Shown here one piece after another: positions 8,814-17,577 of a stretch of DNA of 64,000 nt (the first letter of the stretch is position 1; each line of letters starts with the position of its first letter). Source of the DNA: Desulfobacteraceae bacterium (lineage in GTDB: Bacteria > Desulfobacterota > Desulfobacteria > Desulfobacterales > Desulfobacteraceae); the NCBI GenBank assembly GCA_016743945.1, contig JADGFI010000008.1, forward strand, positions 182,414 through 246,413. Direction: 5' to 3'. The notes under the pieces were generated by a model. It had not been told where the DNA came from and made no database searches. It saw only the letters and a program-made list of their open reading frames with translations. The translations under genes were made by a program, and so were the position numbers.

Positions 8814-9491
8814 CTATAATGTGATTTCCTGGCCAAAGGCCAATATTTGGCAGGCGATTCCCTGTTGCTCAACCTTTTGTTTAAAAATGCCAGGATCTGT
8901 CTTGATTACCGGGAATGTATTGTAATGGATGGGGATTACCATTTTTGGACGAACAAATTCACAGGCTTTTACAGCATCCTCTATGCCCATGGTAAAATTA
9001 TCCCCAATGGGAGCCAGCAGTATATCCACCTTATTCATCTCACCAATGAGCTTTAAATCAGAAAAAAGACCGGTATCTCCCATGTGATAAATTGTTTTAC
9101 CCTCTGTATAAACAAGAATACCTGTGGCAGATCCGTGGCATTCATTATCCGGGGTTGTAGACCCATGCAGCGCCTGGGTCAATTTTATTTTTCCAAAATC
9201 AAATTCATGGGCCCCGCCAATGTGCATATTATGGACACGAACGCCTTTGGATGCAAGATAATTGCCCAGTTCATTTTCACAAATACAAAGAGAGTTACAC
9301 CGCTTTGCAATATCCAGGGTATCTCCCAGATGATCACCGTGACCATGGGTTATCAGGATAAAATCCGCTTCAATATCCGAGACGTTAACCGGTGAGGTGG
9401 GGTTGCCATCCAAAAAGGGATCGATGAGGATGCGCTGCCCATCATTGGTTGTAATTTGAAACCCTGAATGGGAAAAATATCTTAATTTCAT
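8814..9491 (-). CDS. UPF0173 metal-dependent hydrolase (metallo-beta-lactamase fold)
   Basis: A 225-residue protein with the metal-binding motif THGHGDHLGD (about 49-58), a second histidine region in HNMHIGGAHEF, the HMGDTGLF motif (about 136-143) and a closing IPIHYNTFP histidine. The order fits the UPF0173 subgroup of MBL-fold hydrolases. The substrate is unknown. It follows the ArsR-methyltransferase gene direction and precedes it by 33 bp. Confidence 0.92.
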   Translation of the reverse strand: MKLRYFSHSGFQITTNDGQRILIDPFLDGNPTSPVNVSDIEADFILITHGHGDHLGDTLDIAKRCNSLCICENELGNYLASKGVRVHNMHIGGAHEFDFGKIKLTQALHGSTTPDNECHGSATGILVYTEGKTIYHMGDTGLFSDLKLIGEMNKVDILLAPIGDNFTMGIEDAVKACEFVRPKMVIPIHYNTFPVIKTDPGIFKQKVEQQGIACQILAFGQEITL

Positions 9492-9524
9492 GATGGCCTC
9501 CTGTATTTTCCTTTTTTTTTCCTG

Positions 9525-9917
9525 TTATTTAACGGACAAGACCGGGCATTCAGATTGGAGGATGACTGCCTGGGCCGTTGAGCCAAAAATCAGCTTTCCT
9601 ACTTTGGACCGACTTTTTACCCCGATAATAATTTCATCAACCCCTTTTTCAAGGGCAAAATGAACAATATCTTCTCCGGCGTCAAGGCCTCTGATCAATA
9701 GATGTGTTTTGCAGGAGACGTCTTGTTCGTCAAAATATTTTTGGGCTTTTTCCAGGTTTTCCTCAGCATTTTGAACCTTTTGCTGTTCGGCTTTTCCGCC
9801 TCCAACCATTGAGGTCACAATCAGCACTTCCCCTTTAAATGCCTTTGCATGGGTCAGTGCAATCTCCAATAGATCCTTTCCAACATTGACGCCCTTGTAT
9901 CCGACCAGAATTTTCAT
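9525..9917 (-). CDS. Universal stress protein (UspA family)
   Basis: A 130-residue single Usp domain beginning MKILVGYKGVNVGKDLLE and ending with the nucleotide-binding pattern GVKSRSKVGKLIFGSTAQAVI (G-2x-G-9x-G-S/T type), then SECPVLSVK. ATP-binding members act in stress tolerance. It is 33 bp upstream of the UPF0173 hydrolase in the same direction and may share its transcript. Confidence 0.93.
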   Translation of the reverse strand: MKILVGYKGVNVGKDLLEIALTHAKAFKGEVLIVTSMVGGGKAEQQKVQNAEENLEKAQKYFDEQDVSCKTHLLIRGLDAGEDIVHFALEKGVDEIIIGVKSRSKVGKLIFGSTAQAVILQSECPVLSVK

Positions 9918-10173
9918 TTATCCCCTCTTTTTTAAGTATCAATGGATATAAATTTAAAAATTTAAACAGACGTTATGATACATAAAAGATTTAAACGCCA
10001 TTCACAAGGGGAAAAAATGCAAGTTTGTAAGATAAAATAATTTGAGCCAAAATTAAATTTCCAGGTGGGTATTAAGCAACCATTCTAAAGTTATTAAAAA
10101 AAGATCATTGAAAAAAAAGAAGTTTGAATGATAAAAGAAGGAAAAGAATTCTAAATCTTCTGGAGGACAACAC

Positions 10174-10332
10174 ATGAACCGTCTTTGTTGTAGTGCTTTG
10201 ATTATCGATTTTCTTTCTATCATTACAGGGTGCTCTTCTGGACACTTGAAAAAAAACTGGTCATTTCAAGGCAAGGCTTGTGATGGCGAATCTTCATTAT
10301 GGAAACAAGGATTATTTCTTTGCGGAGTCTGA
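10174..10332 (+). CDS. Small lipoprotein-like ORF (52 aa) ahead of the CHASE2 phosphatase
   Basis: A 53-codon frame starts at an ATG 7 nt after a TGGAGG ribosome binding site. The product has a hydrophobic stretch ending in a lipobox-like IITGCSS (Cys20), then a short polar tail with two more cysteines. It overlaps the start of the CHASE2 gene by 34 nt, suggesting translational coupling. The charged N-region is weak (one Arg), so export is uncertain. It could also be only a leader peptide. I infer coding from the ribosome binding site and lipobox. Confidence 0.45.
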   Translation: MNRLCCSALIIDFLSIITGCSSGHLKKNWSFQGKACDGESSLWKQGLFLCGV

Positions 10333-12482
10333 GGTCAAAAAAGAGAAAACATTTCATAGCAAGAAAGGCAGATAGATATAGCGCTTTGTTTTATATTGGA
10401 TCTGAAACCGGAAGACAGATTTTTTTTTATGGTGTTTTTTTGACCCTGATTTTTCTTTGTATCACTTTGTACAACCCTTCTTTTCTTTCTTCCCTTGAAA
10501 ACAAACTATATGACACCTTGATTGATGCCGTTGAATATGAGGTACCCCCGATTCCCCTGATCGTGGATATTGATGAAAAAAGTCTGGCAGCTTTGGGACA
10601 ATGGCCCTGGCCGCGGTATCAAATTGCCAAATTATTGAGATTAATTTCAGATGCCGGGGCCGCCAGTATCGGTGTGGATATCCTCTTCCCGGAACCGGAC
10701 AGAACATCTCTTAACCGGGTCAGGCAGGAGCTTTTTATAGAACTTGGCATCAGGCTTAATCTGGATAATATCCCTTATCAGCTTCGCGATAATGATGTCT
10801 ATCTTGCCAATACCCTTATTCAGGGGCCTTTTATCCTTGGATATAAATTCTTTTTTTCCGGAACCGGTAACATGCCGAAGGCCGCTATTCCATTGGATCT
10901 TATTTTTTTAAACACGCCCGGGTCAAAGGAGAAACAAATCAGCCTGTATGAGGCAAAAGGGACCATTGAATCCCTTCCGGAATTCTCCAAGTCCATGGAT
11001 GGCGCAGGGTTTGTCAATGTCCGGCCCGATGCCGACGGTGTCATTCGCCGTATGCCTCTTTTAATCGAGTTTGACGGTAAAATTTATCCAAGCCTTGCTC
11101 TGGCCGCGGTCATGAAGGCAAAGGATATACAAAAGGGGGTACTCAAGGTATCGGACATGGGCGTGGAAGCCCTTTATCTGGATGACACAAAAATCCCCCT
11201 GGGGCCGAAAGGGAACCTGCTCATACGATACAGGGGAAAAAAAGGATCCTTTGATTATATCTCTGCCGTTGATCTGTTAAACGGCCAGGTGGATGTAAGA
11301 GAGAAATTAGCCAATCGCATCGTTTTTGTGGGGACCTCTGCAACCGGCCTTAAAGATTCATATACCACCCCCTTTGATACACTTTTTCCCGGAATTGAGG
11401 TTAATGCAACAGTGGCGGACAATATTCTTAACAATATGTTTTTAAGCCGCCCGGCATGGTCCAGGGGGGGTGAAATATTTATCACATTGATCAGCGGTGT
11501 TCTGGTTTCCTTTGTTCTTGCCTTTTCTACTCCTTTAATTTCCCTTATATTTCCGGGAATAGGCCTGCTATTCCTTTGGATAGGCGCCCTTCTAATGTTC
11601 AAGACAGCCAATATATTTTTTTCACCTTTATACCCCTGGATAACCCTTATCGGGTGTTTTGCGTTCCTTAGTCTTTTACGGTTCCGCATGGCAGAAAAAG
11701 AATCCCAAAAACGGGTTGGACAAATCCACCGCATTGAAAGCGAACTGAATGTGGCCAGGGAAATACAGAGGGGGGTGCTTCCCAAGGTGTTTCCACCATT
11801 CCCGGATCAAAAATTTGTGGATCTGTTTGCCGATTATATTCCGGCAAGGGAGGTGGGGGGGGATCTCTATGATTTTTTTTTCATGGATGAGGACCATCTC
11901 TGTTTTACCATTGGAGATGTCTCTGATAAAGGTGTTCCCGCTTCTTTGTTCATGGTGATTACCCGGACCCTTATAAAAAATCTGGCATCATTTTGCAGTT
12001 CACCAGCTGATTTGATGATACGGATTAATAATATCCTTTGTATGGATAATCCCAGGGCCCTTTTTGTCACCCTTTTCATTGGGATTCTCAACCTTAAAAC
12101 CGGCAAGGTGACCTATGCCAACGGCGGTCACAACCTGCCCGTCATATTTTCAGCCAAACAAGGAATCATTTTTAAACAAGGAATCAGCGGACCTGTGGTG
12201 GGTGCCATGGAAGAACTGCCCTATACCGATTTGTCGTTCACCCTGGAACCCGGCGATGGGATTTTTTTATATACAGATGGGGTGACCGAAGCCATGGATA
12301 AAGAACAAAAGGTTTTTTCCGACGGCCAATTGCTTCAGGTCTGCAGCGGCCTTGGAAAAGAATCCGCCACCCAGATTGTTACGGCGGTCTTAAGCCAGGT
12401 AGAACTTCATGTGGGCACAGCGCCCCAATCTGATGATATCGCAATGATGATGCTTCGTTTCTGCAAGTTAAAAATTGATTAA
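10299..12482 (+). CDS. CHASE2-sensor / SpoIIE-type PP2C phosphatase
   Basis: A 727-residue membrane sensor. Domains in order: an N-terminal membrane segment (about 45-65), a periplasmic CHASE2 domain (about 70-365; LYDTLIDA, IDEKSLAALGQWPWPR, GVDILFPEPD and IVFVGTSATGLKD are characteristic), three membrane segments (about 385-460), a short coiled coil (EREIQ-type VAREIQRGVLP) and a C-terminal PP2C/SpoIIE phosphatase (about 510-725) with GGDLYDFFFMD, IGDVSDKGVPASLF, ANGGHNLP and DGVTEAMD metal motifs. Such proteins dephosphorylate anti-anti-sigma factors. No anti-sigma partner lies in the window. It holds an 8-G tract at 11855-11862. Confidence 0.93.
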   Translation: METRIISLRSLRSKKRKHFIARKADRYSALFYIGSETGRQIFFYGVFLTLIFLCITLYNPSFLSSLENKLYDTLIDAVEYEVPPIPLIVDIDEKSLAALGQWPWPRYQIAKLLRLISDAGAASIGVDILFPEPDRTSLNRVRQELFIELGIRLNLDNIPYQLRDNDVYLANTLIQGPFILGYKFFFSGTGNMPKAAIPLDLIFLNTPGSKEKQISLYEAKGTIESLPEFSKSMDGAGFVNVRPDADGVIRRMPLLIEFDGKIYPSLALAAVMKAKDIQKGVLKVSDMGVEALYLDDTKIPLGPKGNLLIRYRGKKGSFDYISAVDLLNGQVDVREKLANRIVFVGTSATGLKDSYTTPFDTLFPGIEVNATVADNILNNMFLSRPAWSRGGEIFITLISGVLVSFVLAFSTPLISLIFPGIGLLFLWIGALLMFKTANIFFSPLYPWITLIGCFAFLSLLRFRMAEKESQKRVGQIHRIESELNVAREIQRGVLPKVFPPFPDQKFVDLFADYIPAREVGGDLYDFFFMDEDHLCFTIGDVSDKGVPASLFMVITRTLIKNLASFCSSPADLMIRINNILCMDNPRALFVTLFIGILNLKTGKVTYANGGHNLPVIFSAKQGIIFKQGISGPVVGAMEELPYTDLSFTLEPGDGIFLYTDGVTEAMDKEQKVFSDGQLLQVCSGLGKESATQIVTAVLSQVELHVGTAPQSDDIAMMMLRFCKLKID

Positions 12483-12532
12483 ACGTTTGTAACGTGTCTA
12501 TGAAATACGCTTGGAATTTAAAAATTTAAATA

Positions 12533-12562
12533 TTGACATCACCCTTTATTTGCAGTTAATTG
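12533..12562 (+). promoter_or_regulatory. Possible sigma-70-type promoter for the FecR-domain gene
   Basis: A perfect TTGACA at 12533-12538 is followed after 17-18 bp by a weak TTAATT/TAATTG element. The region is AT-rich and lies 66 bp before the FecR-domain gene. The minus-10 match is poor, so this is tentative. Confidence 0.35.
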
Positions 12563-12627
12563 TTTTAGGTAAGAATTATAAGCAATTAAATTTTAACTGA
12601 AGTTTATTCATACAGTGGTTTTTTTTA

Positions 12628-13422
12628 ATGAAACATATCATAATGGGGCTGTTCATACTTTTATTTTTAATAAGCCCAACCAGCAGCACCCTGGCAGCGA
12701 AAAACCCAGCAGGAAAAATACACCGATTGGAAGGATCCGTCGTAATAGACCGACAGGGGAAAATAATTCAAGGCCTTGTTAATACAACCGTTTACTCGTC
12801 GGATGAAATTAAAACCGGCTCTGAAAGCCTGGTAGAACTTATTTTGCAGGATGGTTCCTCCCTTCATATGGGCCCGGACAGCAGCCTTGATTTAATCCTA
12901 TACAAATTTAGTCTTATGGAAGACAATCCCTCCTTTATGGCAAGGATGGCAAAGGGAATATTCGTTTACATTTCCGGTGCCATCAGCAAACTCCATCCCG
13001 GGTCCGTAAGGTTTGAAACCCCTGATGGAACCGTTGCTATCAGGGGAACAAAACTGGTACTAAATATTATTGAACCGGCCCCAAGTCCGGGAATTGTCGG
13101 AAAAACAACCCTCGTTCTTTTAAAAGATCCCAATGGCAATGTCGGTCAGGTCGGTTTTTCCAATGATCACGGCCAGACCCGTTTAGACCAGGAAAATTTT
13201 TCTGTGACAGCAAACCGGGGCAAAGCTCCTTCATCTCAGGTTTTTATGAACCGAGAATCCATGGAACAGATGGTCCCGCAAATTTTAGTCCCCGTCGTAT
13301 TTGAAAACTATACGCCGCCCCTGCCCTATACCGAGGCAGTTGAATCCTTGATGGACCAGGGTGCAATCTTTGTGCCTCAGCCAGTCAATTCCTATTCCGA
13401 TTCCATACCTTCGACACCCTAG
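12628..13422 (+). CDS. FecR-domain secreted protein
   Basis: A 264-residue protein with a signal peptide (residues 1-24, ending TLAAKN) and a FecR-type domain (about 30-150): GSVVIDRQG, VYSSDEIKTG, VELILQDGSSLHMGPDSSL and FETPDGTVAIRGTKL. The C-terminal 90 residues are unlike known domains and proline-rich. Unlike classical FecR there is no cytoplasmic anti-sigma part; it should act in the periplasm. CHASE2 proteins and this FecR type are often adjacent, so it may be a ligand or partner of the upstream phosphatase. Confidence 0.85.
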   Translation: MKHIIMGLFILLFLISPTSSTLAAKNPAGKIHRLEGSVVIDRQGKIIQGLVNTTVYSSDEIKTGSESLVELILQDGSSLHMGPDSSLDLILYKFSLMEDNPSFMARMAKGIFVYISGAISKLHPGSVRFETPDGTVAIRGTKLVLNIIEPAPSPGIVGKTTLVLLKDPNGNVGQVGFSNDHGQTRLDQENFSVTANRGKAPSSQVFMNRESMEQMVPQILVPVVFENYTPPLPYTEAVESLMDQGAIFVPQPVNSYSDSIPSTP

Positions 13423-13604
13423 GCGTGTTTCCTTGGCCCTAAATTAAAAATTTTTAAACAGACCCATGACGGACCAACAAATTATTAATGCCTTTTATTG
13501 GGCTAAATCGTTCGAAATCATGGCAACGGCCTACCTGATCGGGCCTGCCCTTTGAAATCCCCGATAACAGGGAAGCGAACTCACCCGGTAGCACAAGGAA
13601 AAAA

Positions 13605-14609
13605 TCAAATACGCATCAGTGTCATTTTGGCGTTCATGGGAAGTGTTTTCTTACTATTGGCGATAGTTGTTTCCCTATCAAACTCGCAAAGAACCTTTAC
13701 ATCATCGCAATGATACTGATGACCTTTTGGACGACCGTTTGGATAGATCCAATTTCCTTCCATGGGTTTACCATCATACAAATATCCCCAAAGATCATAG
13801 ATTTCTCCTTGATCAATTTCTTTTGCCAATGGCATGCCAGAATTGTTCTGCAATCGTCTCGGCACACAATAGTAATGAAGATTACGATTGACCTGCTTTC
13901 CATTTTGAATAACTGTCATATATTCTATGTCACCCAGAACCTGACATGCGTATGTCATTATCAGAATCGATTCATGGCATTGCATTGGTATCATTGGCAC
14001 ATCACCATATTGCGCAGGATGAACTGGAACAGGGTAATGCCAAACCTTCTTTGCTTTTTGTGCCTTATTGTCCTTTGATTGATTATCGCCCAAAATGATT
14101 GACATCATGGTAACACCTACAGATAGCTCCTTCATTGTGTATCCAGCAAGAGCCATGGGAATAAGCATATTGTTATGAGCTATCTGTACTTTTGTGTAAT
14201 AGTTATCGTTCCATTCAGGGTACTTCATAAATAAATCGGAGGGTGCAGAGGTACACCAATCTCCACAGAAGGTTATTCCAATGATATGAGACATGAAAAT
14301 TTCTGTTTCACTCATTTTTACAGTTCCAAATTGGGCTGGTAGTATGTATCTACCACTAGGCCAGCAGGTTAATAAAGCCTTGACAGCTGGTTGGTATTTA
14401 GCTGCTCTCTTATCAGAATCTATGATTTTTTTTAATTCATCTTGTTTTAACTTGGTAAATTTTTTTGTTTTGATTTGATTATCCAAGGATCTAAAAATAG
14501 GAACCATACTGCTTCTCTTGATCGTCATTTTCGATACACCAAAAAGATTTTTCCCTTTAATTCCTCTGCAATGTTTTTCAAACAATGCTCTTATCAATTC
14601 TGATTTCAT
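13605..14609 (-). CDS. Unknown 334-aa protein at the end of the T6SS operon; candidate T6SS cargo
   Basis: No family is recognised. The protein has no signal peptide or membrane segment. It begins with a basic helical part (about 1-75), then a His/Tyr/Met-rich body. Two stretches look alike: PAQFGTVKMSETEIFMSHIIGITFCG (about 90-116 split here) and PAQYGDVPMIPMQCHESILI (about 195-215), suggesting an internal repeat. By eye it is richer in A+T than the T6SS genes next to it, hinting at separate origin. It lies 57 bp after tssL on the same strand, a usual place for cargo or adaptor genes. No immunity-like gene follows. The cargo role is inference only. Confidence 0.6.
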   Translation of the reverse strand: MKSELIRALFEKHCRGIKGKNLFGVSKMTIKRSSMVPIFRSLDNQIKTKKFTKLKQDELKKIIDSDKRAAKYQPAVKALLTCWPSGRYILPAQFGTVKMSETEIFMSHIIGITFCGDWCTSAPSDLFMKYPEWNDNYYTKVQIAHNNMLIPMALAGYTMKELSVGVTMMSIILGDNQSKDNKAQKAKKVWHYPVPVHPAQYGDVPMIPMQCHESILIMTYACQVLGDIEYMTVIQNGKQVNRNLHYYCVPRRLQNNSGMPLAKEIDQGEIYDLWGYLYDGKPMEGNWIYPNGRPKGHQYHCDDVKVLCEFDRETTIANSKKTLPMNAKMTLMRI

Positions 14610-14666
14610 TATTTGCTCCTTTCAAAGGTTTTTGAATTTTTTACTGGTGATAGAACTTCTAATTTC

Positions 14667-15305
14667 TCATGCAATGAATCGAAGCAGTCCATAAAAGAGG
14701 ATCAGAAAAAGCCCCCCCCCTCCGTATAACCAGAATGGTGAAGCAAAATATTTCATCGCGCCTGTTTCTTCCGGAAAAATGCTTGTTCCTTCCATGGGCC
14801 TGATGGGTATTTTTTTCTCCAGCTTGTCCATGTATTTTTTGATCCGGACGGGATCATCCACATGTTTTCCCTGGAACCCGTGCTTGAGGCAAAAATAATT
14901 GACTTCAAAAATAAACTGGGAGGTCTGGGGTTTTCGCAGGAGGCTGTCCAGGCTGTCATAAAAGAGCTCCCCTCCGTTATCCACTTCGTAGAGCTCTTTT
15001 TGGAGCAGTGGCCAGGCCAGATGCTTTTCCTTGAAAAATTTTGCCTGGACCTGTTCATCAAAATAGACCACCAGTGGAAAAAGGATCTGGTAGGATTCCT
15101 GCTCGGACAGATATCCCAGAAGACTGACCCGCAGACGATTAAACCCGTCCCTGATCTGGGACCTGGCCTTTACAAGATCCCCTGATTCATAGGAACCGTC
15201 GGGTGCCTGTTCCGTACCGGACTCCGGGGCGGTCTTCAAACGATCAAAGGATGAGGCCGCCTGATCAAAAAGGGATTGAATTGCTTTCCAAAGTTCAGTT
15301 TCCAT
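14667..15305 (-). CDS. tssL: T6SS membrane complex protein TssL (DotU/IcmH family)
   Basis: A 212-residue protein: cytoplasmic DotU helices (LLGYLSEQESYQILFPLVVYFDEQVQ is the family core, spread over about 65-95; KHGFQGKH about 145) and one C-terminal membrane anchor (about 190-211). TssL joins TssJ and TssM in the envelope complex. The start at 15305 (METELWKAIQ) follows AAAGGAAAATT; an upstream start adds 11 weak residues. The codons for a Gly4 run just before the anchor are a 9-G tract (14712-14720). No peptidoglycan-binding extension is present. Confidence 0.9.
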   Translation of the reverse strand: METELWKAIQSLFDQAASSFDRLKTAPESGTEQAPDGSYESGDLVKARSQIRDGFNRLRVSLLGYLSEQESYQILFPLVVYFDEQVQAKFFKEKHLAWPLLQKELYEVDNGGELFYDSLDSLLRKPQTSQFIFEVNYFCLKHGFQGKHVDDPVRIKKYMDKLEKKIPIRPMEGTSIFPEETGAMKYFASPFWLYGGGGLFLILFYGLLRFIA

Positions 15306-15358
15306 AATTTTCCTTTTTATTTGCCGGGCTATTGCCAATTTTTTTAAAGTTGTGGCGC

Positions 15359-16975
15359 CTATACAGAATCCATTTCCATCCGGGTTTCAATAAAAGCTTC
15401 TGAAATCCATGCATCAAGGATTTTGCCGGCCTGTTCCGTAAAGGTCTTGACCAGGGGAATGATTCCCGATTCACACGTTTTGAAGCGCAGGTAATAGACC
15501 AGCATGAGACCGCCTTTGGCTCCCCCCCCATGGGGGACCTGTTCAAACCGGATACCGTAAAACAGATCTTTTACGGGCTTAAAATTTCCCTGCCAGACAC
15601 TGCCGAACATCTCAAGCAGGGCCATGATATCTTCATAACTGAGCATGGATTTGTTTTTAATGGTGAGTAAATGCATGAACCCATCCATGTTTTCCTGGAA
15701 TTGGTTTTCCCCGTGCATGACATGGTTTTTACACAGATCCCAGTTTACCCCGGCAATATCACGGCTGTAAGGCTGTGCCATAAGCTGCCGTGAGAGGGCC
15801 TTTGAAAATCCTGGCTGGTGCCAGAGTGCATCTACAACAATGGTGGCAGGCTCCAGAAAGGCTTTTGAATAATGTAGCTTGAGCCAGTATCTTGTTTTGT
15901 TCTCGTTGTCTGTTTTCTGTTCTATTTCATAGGAGCCTTCACCGCCGGACAAAATTCCGGCCCGCAAGGGCACCATACCACCGTTTTCCACTTTATAAAC
16001 CCCCCGTACAGACTGAAGTTCATAGCCCTGATCCGGTTCGGGGTGACGGATGAGGAACCGTTCCTTTGTGCCGTCATAGATAAATGGTGATGTGGCTTCC
16101 CGGGTCAGGTTTTCCATGGGAACGGTGTGCAGGCGGAAAATATCCTTGTTGATCACTATTTTTTTGGGCCAGGCCGGGTCAAGATCCATGCAGAGGGTAA
16201 ATTTTTTCCAGGCCTGTTTTCTTTCCGGAACATCAATGGTCATGAACAGTTCCTGGTGGGGGAAATGGAAAAAAAATCTGGCTTTTTCCAGGGGGTGCAT
16301 CTCTTTTTTACCCATTTCAATTTCTTCGGGATCATTCCCGAACAAAAGTTCACAGGGAATCCCCTTTGAATTTTCATCGGCTTTTTGGTCAAACACAAGA
16401 GAGGCATTTGTCAGATGGGTCTTTAGGGTATCAAAAACCAGCAAAGAGGCTTGGTAATTGTTGAGATGATCGATGTTCAGCCGGATCCTGCCGATGGTGT
16501 CGGTCCGCTCATACATTGATTCAATGGTGATCAGCAGCCGGAATCCCCTCGGGCGCAACAGCATTTTTGTCTGGGTTAAAGAGACAGGAAGGATGCGCAA
16601 CTCCTTGAGGGTCCTCAGGACAGCCCCATTCTTTTTCCCCTGGGAAACCAGGATCCGGGTGGCTTTGGGAAGAAGGGAGGTTTCGGAAAATTGTCCCGTG
16701 GGCAGGGCCTGGACCATTCCCATGACGGGCAGGGGAACCAGAAGAAAGGGAAAAAATTGCTGGAAAATCCTGAGTCGGGAAGACAGAATATTGTTCATTC
16801 CTGCCATGTGGGTTCGGGCAGAAAAAAAGGCAAGCGCTTCCACAAGCCGTTTGACATCCGGGTCATCCCGGTCCAGGGAAGCCGAGGGGTGGCGTGCCGC
16901 ATATTCCATGCGAAAACTTTCCAGTTCATGCATTTGTTCTAAAAATGCCCGGTATAATTTATCATCCATCTGCAT
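15359..16975 (-). CDS. tssF: T6SS baseplate protein TssF (VasA/ImpG family)
   Basis: A 538-residue TssF homologue. The N-terminal signature is clear: FLEQMHELESFRMEYA, then DRDDPDVKRLVEALAFFSAR, the family's DPDVERL-type block. Mid-region features include the FSETSLLPKAT and RLLITIESM segments. TssF pairs with TssG and TssE in the baseplate wedge. It is shorter than many TssF (about 600), with a condensed C-terminal part. An 8-G tract lies at 15522-15529 (coding HGGGAKGG). Confidence 0.88.
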   Translation of the reverse strand: MQMDDKLYRAFLEQMHELESFRMEYAARHPSASLDRDDPDVKRLVEALAFFSARTHMAGMNNILSSRLRIFQQFFPFLLVPLPVMGMVQALPTGQFSETSLLPKATRILVSQGKKNGAVLRTLKELRILPVSLTQTKMLLRPRGFRLLITIESMYERTDTIGRIRLNIDHLNNYQASLLVFDTLKTHLTNASLVFDQKADENSKGIPCELLFGNDPEEIEMGKKEMHPLEKARFFFHFPHQELFMTIDVPERKQAWKKFTLCMDLDPAWPKKIVINKDIFRLHTVPMENLTREATSPFIYDGTKERFLIRHPEPDQGYELQSVRGVYKVENGGMVPLRAGILSGGEGSYEIEQKTDNENKTRYWLKLHYSKAFLEPATIVVDALWHQPGFSKALSRQLMAQPYSRDIAGVNWDLCKNHVMHGENQFQENMDGFMHLLTIKNKSMLSYEDIMALLEMFGSVWQGNFKPVKDLFYGIRFEQVPHGGGAKGGLMLVYYLRFKTCESGIIPLVKTFTEQAGKILDAWISEAFIETRMEMDSV

Positions 16976-16992
16976 GATTTTGTCTGCCCTTG

Positions 16993-17562
16993 CTATCCAA
17001 TTTTAATCAAAGCCCCCTCAATGGTTGTCAATGCACTGCCTTCCACCGTTGTCTTGGTTCCTTTTACATCCACAAGCCCGCCTTCCATTTTGGCAGAGAC
17101 ACTTCCTTTCAGCTCAAGTCTCTTGCTGTCAACACCGGCCGCTACTGTTGCTTTTGTATTGACATTGGTTCCGGAAATGGTGACATCCCCGGGTGAAGCC
17201 GCTGCCTCAATGGCGTTTGCTGACAGTTTCATCGCTGCCCCGGCATTTGCTTTTAAGGCGGCATCGGTACTCAGTTTCATGTCATCCGAGCTTGTGGCCT
17301 CAAAGTTGCCATCGCTTCGATGAACCGTATCGCCGGCTGACTGGCAGGTGATGGTGTCTGCATCCAGTACAAAATCCTTGCATTGGATGGTAATGCTGTC
17401 CGGAGCCTGGATAATGACGCTGGTTTCATCCCCTTCACAGGTGGTGGTGATGGTTCTGCCGTTCAGCACCATTGTCTGGGTGATATCGTCATCATTATTT
17501 TCAACGGTTATAATAATGCCATTTTTTTTATGCAATTCCACACGGCAAACAAGTGATCCCAT
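16993..17562 (-). CDS. Stand-alone spike protein: VgrG C-terminal-type beta-prism
   Basis: A 189-residue protein made of short beta-strand repeats rich in Thr, Ser, Ala, Asp and Gly (TITTTCEGD, ADTITCQSAGD, SSDDMKLSTDAALKANAG, KGTKTTVEGSALTTIEGALI) ending IKIG, as in the gp5/VgrG beta-prism that forms the spike tip and ends just below the PAAR cone. There is no gp27 or OB-fold domain. Those are supplied in this locus by a distant gene (30514-32118), so the spike appears split. It sits between tssE and tssF with a good AGAAGGG ribosome binding site. Role inferred from repeat style and locus. Confidence 0.75.
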   Translation of the reverse strand: MGSLVCRVELHKKNGIIITVENNDDDITQTMVLNGRTITTTCEGDETSVIIQAPDSITIQCKDFVLDADTITCQSAGDTVHRSDGNFEATSSDDMKLSTDAALKANAGAAMKLSANAIEAAASPGDVTISGTNVNTKATVAAGVDSKRLELKGSVSAKMEGGLVDVKGTKTTVEGSALTTIEGALIKIG

Positions 17563-17577
17563 TGTTATACCCTTCTC

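Noticed and set aside
13466..13555. 29-codon plus-strand ORF between the FecR gene and the T6SS terminal gene
   Set aside because: Too short, no ribosome binding site, no recognisable feature; kept only as spacer sequence.
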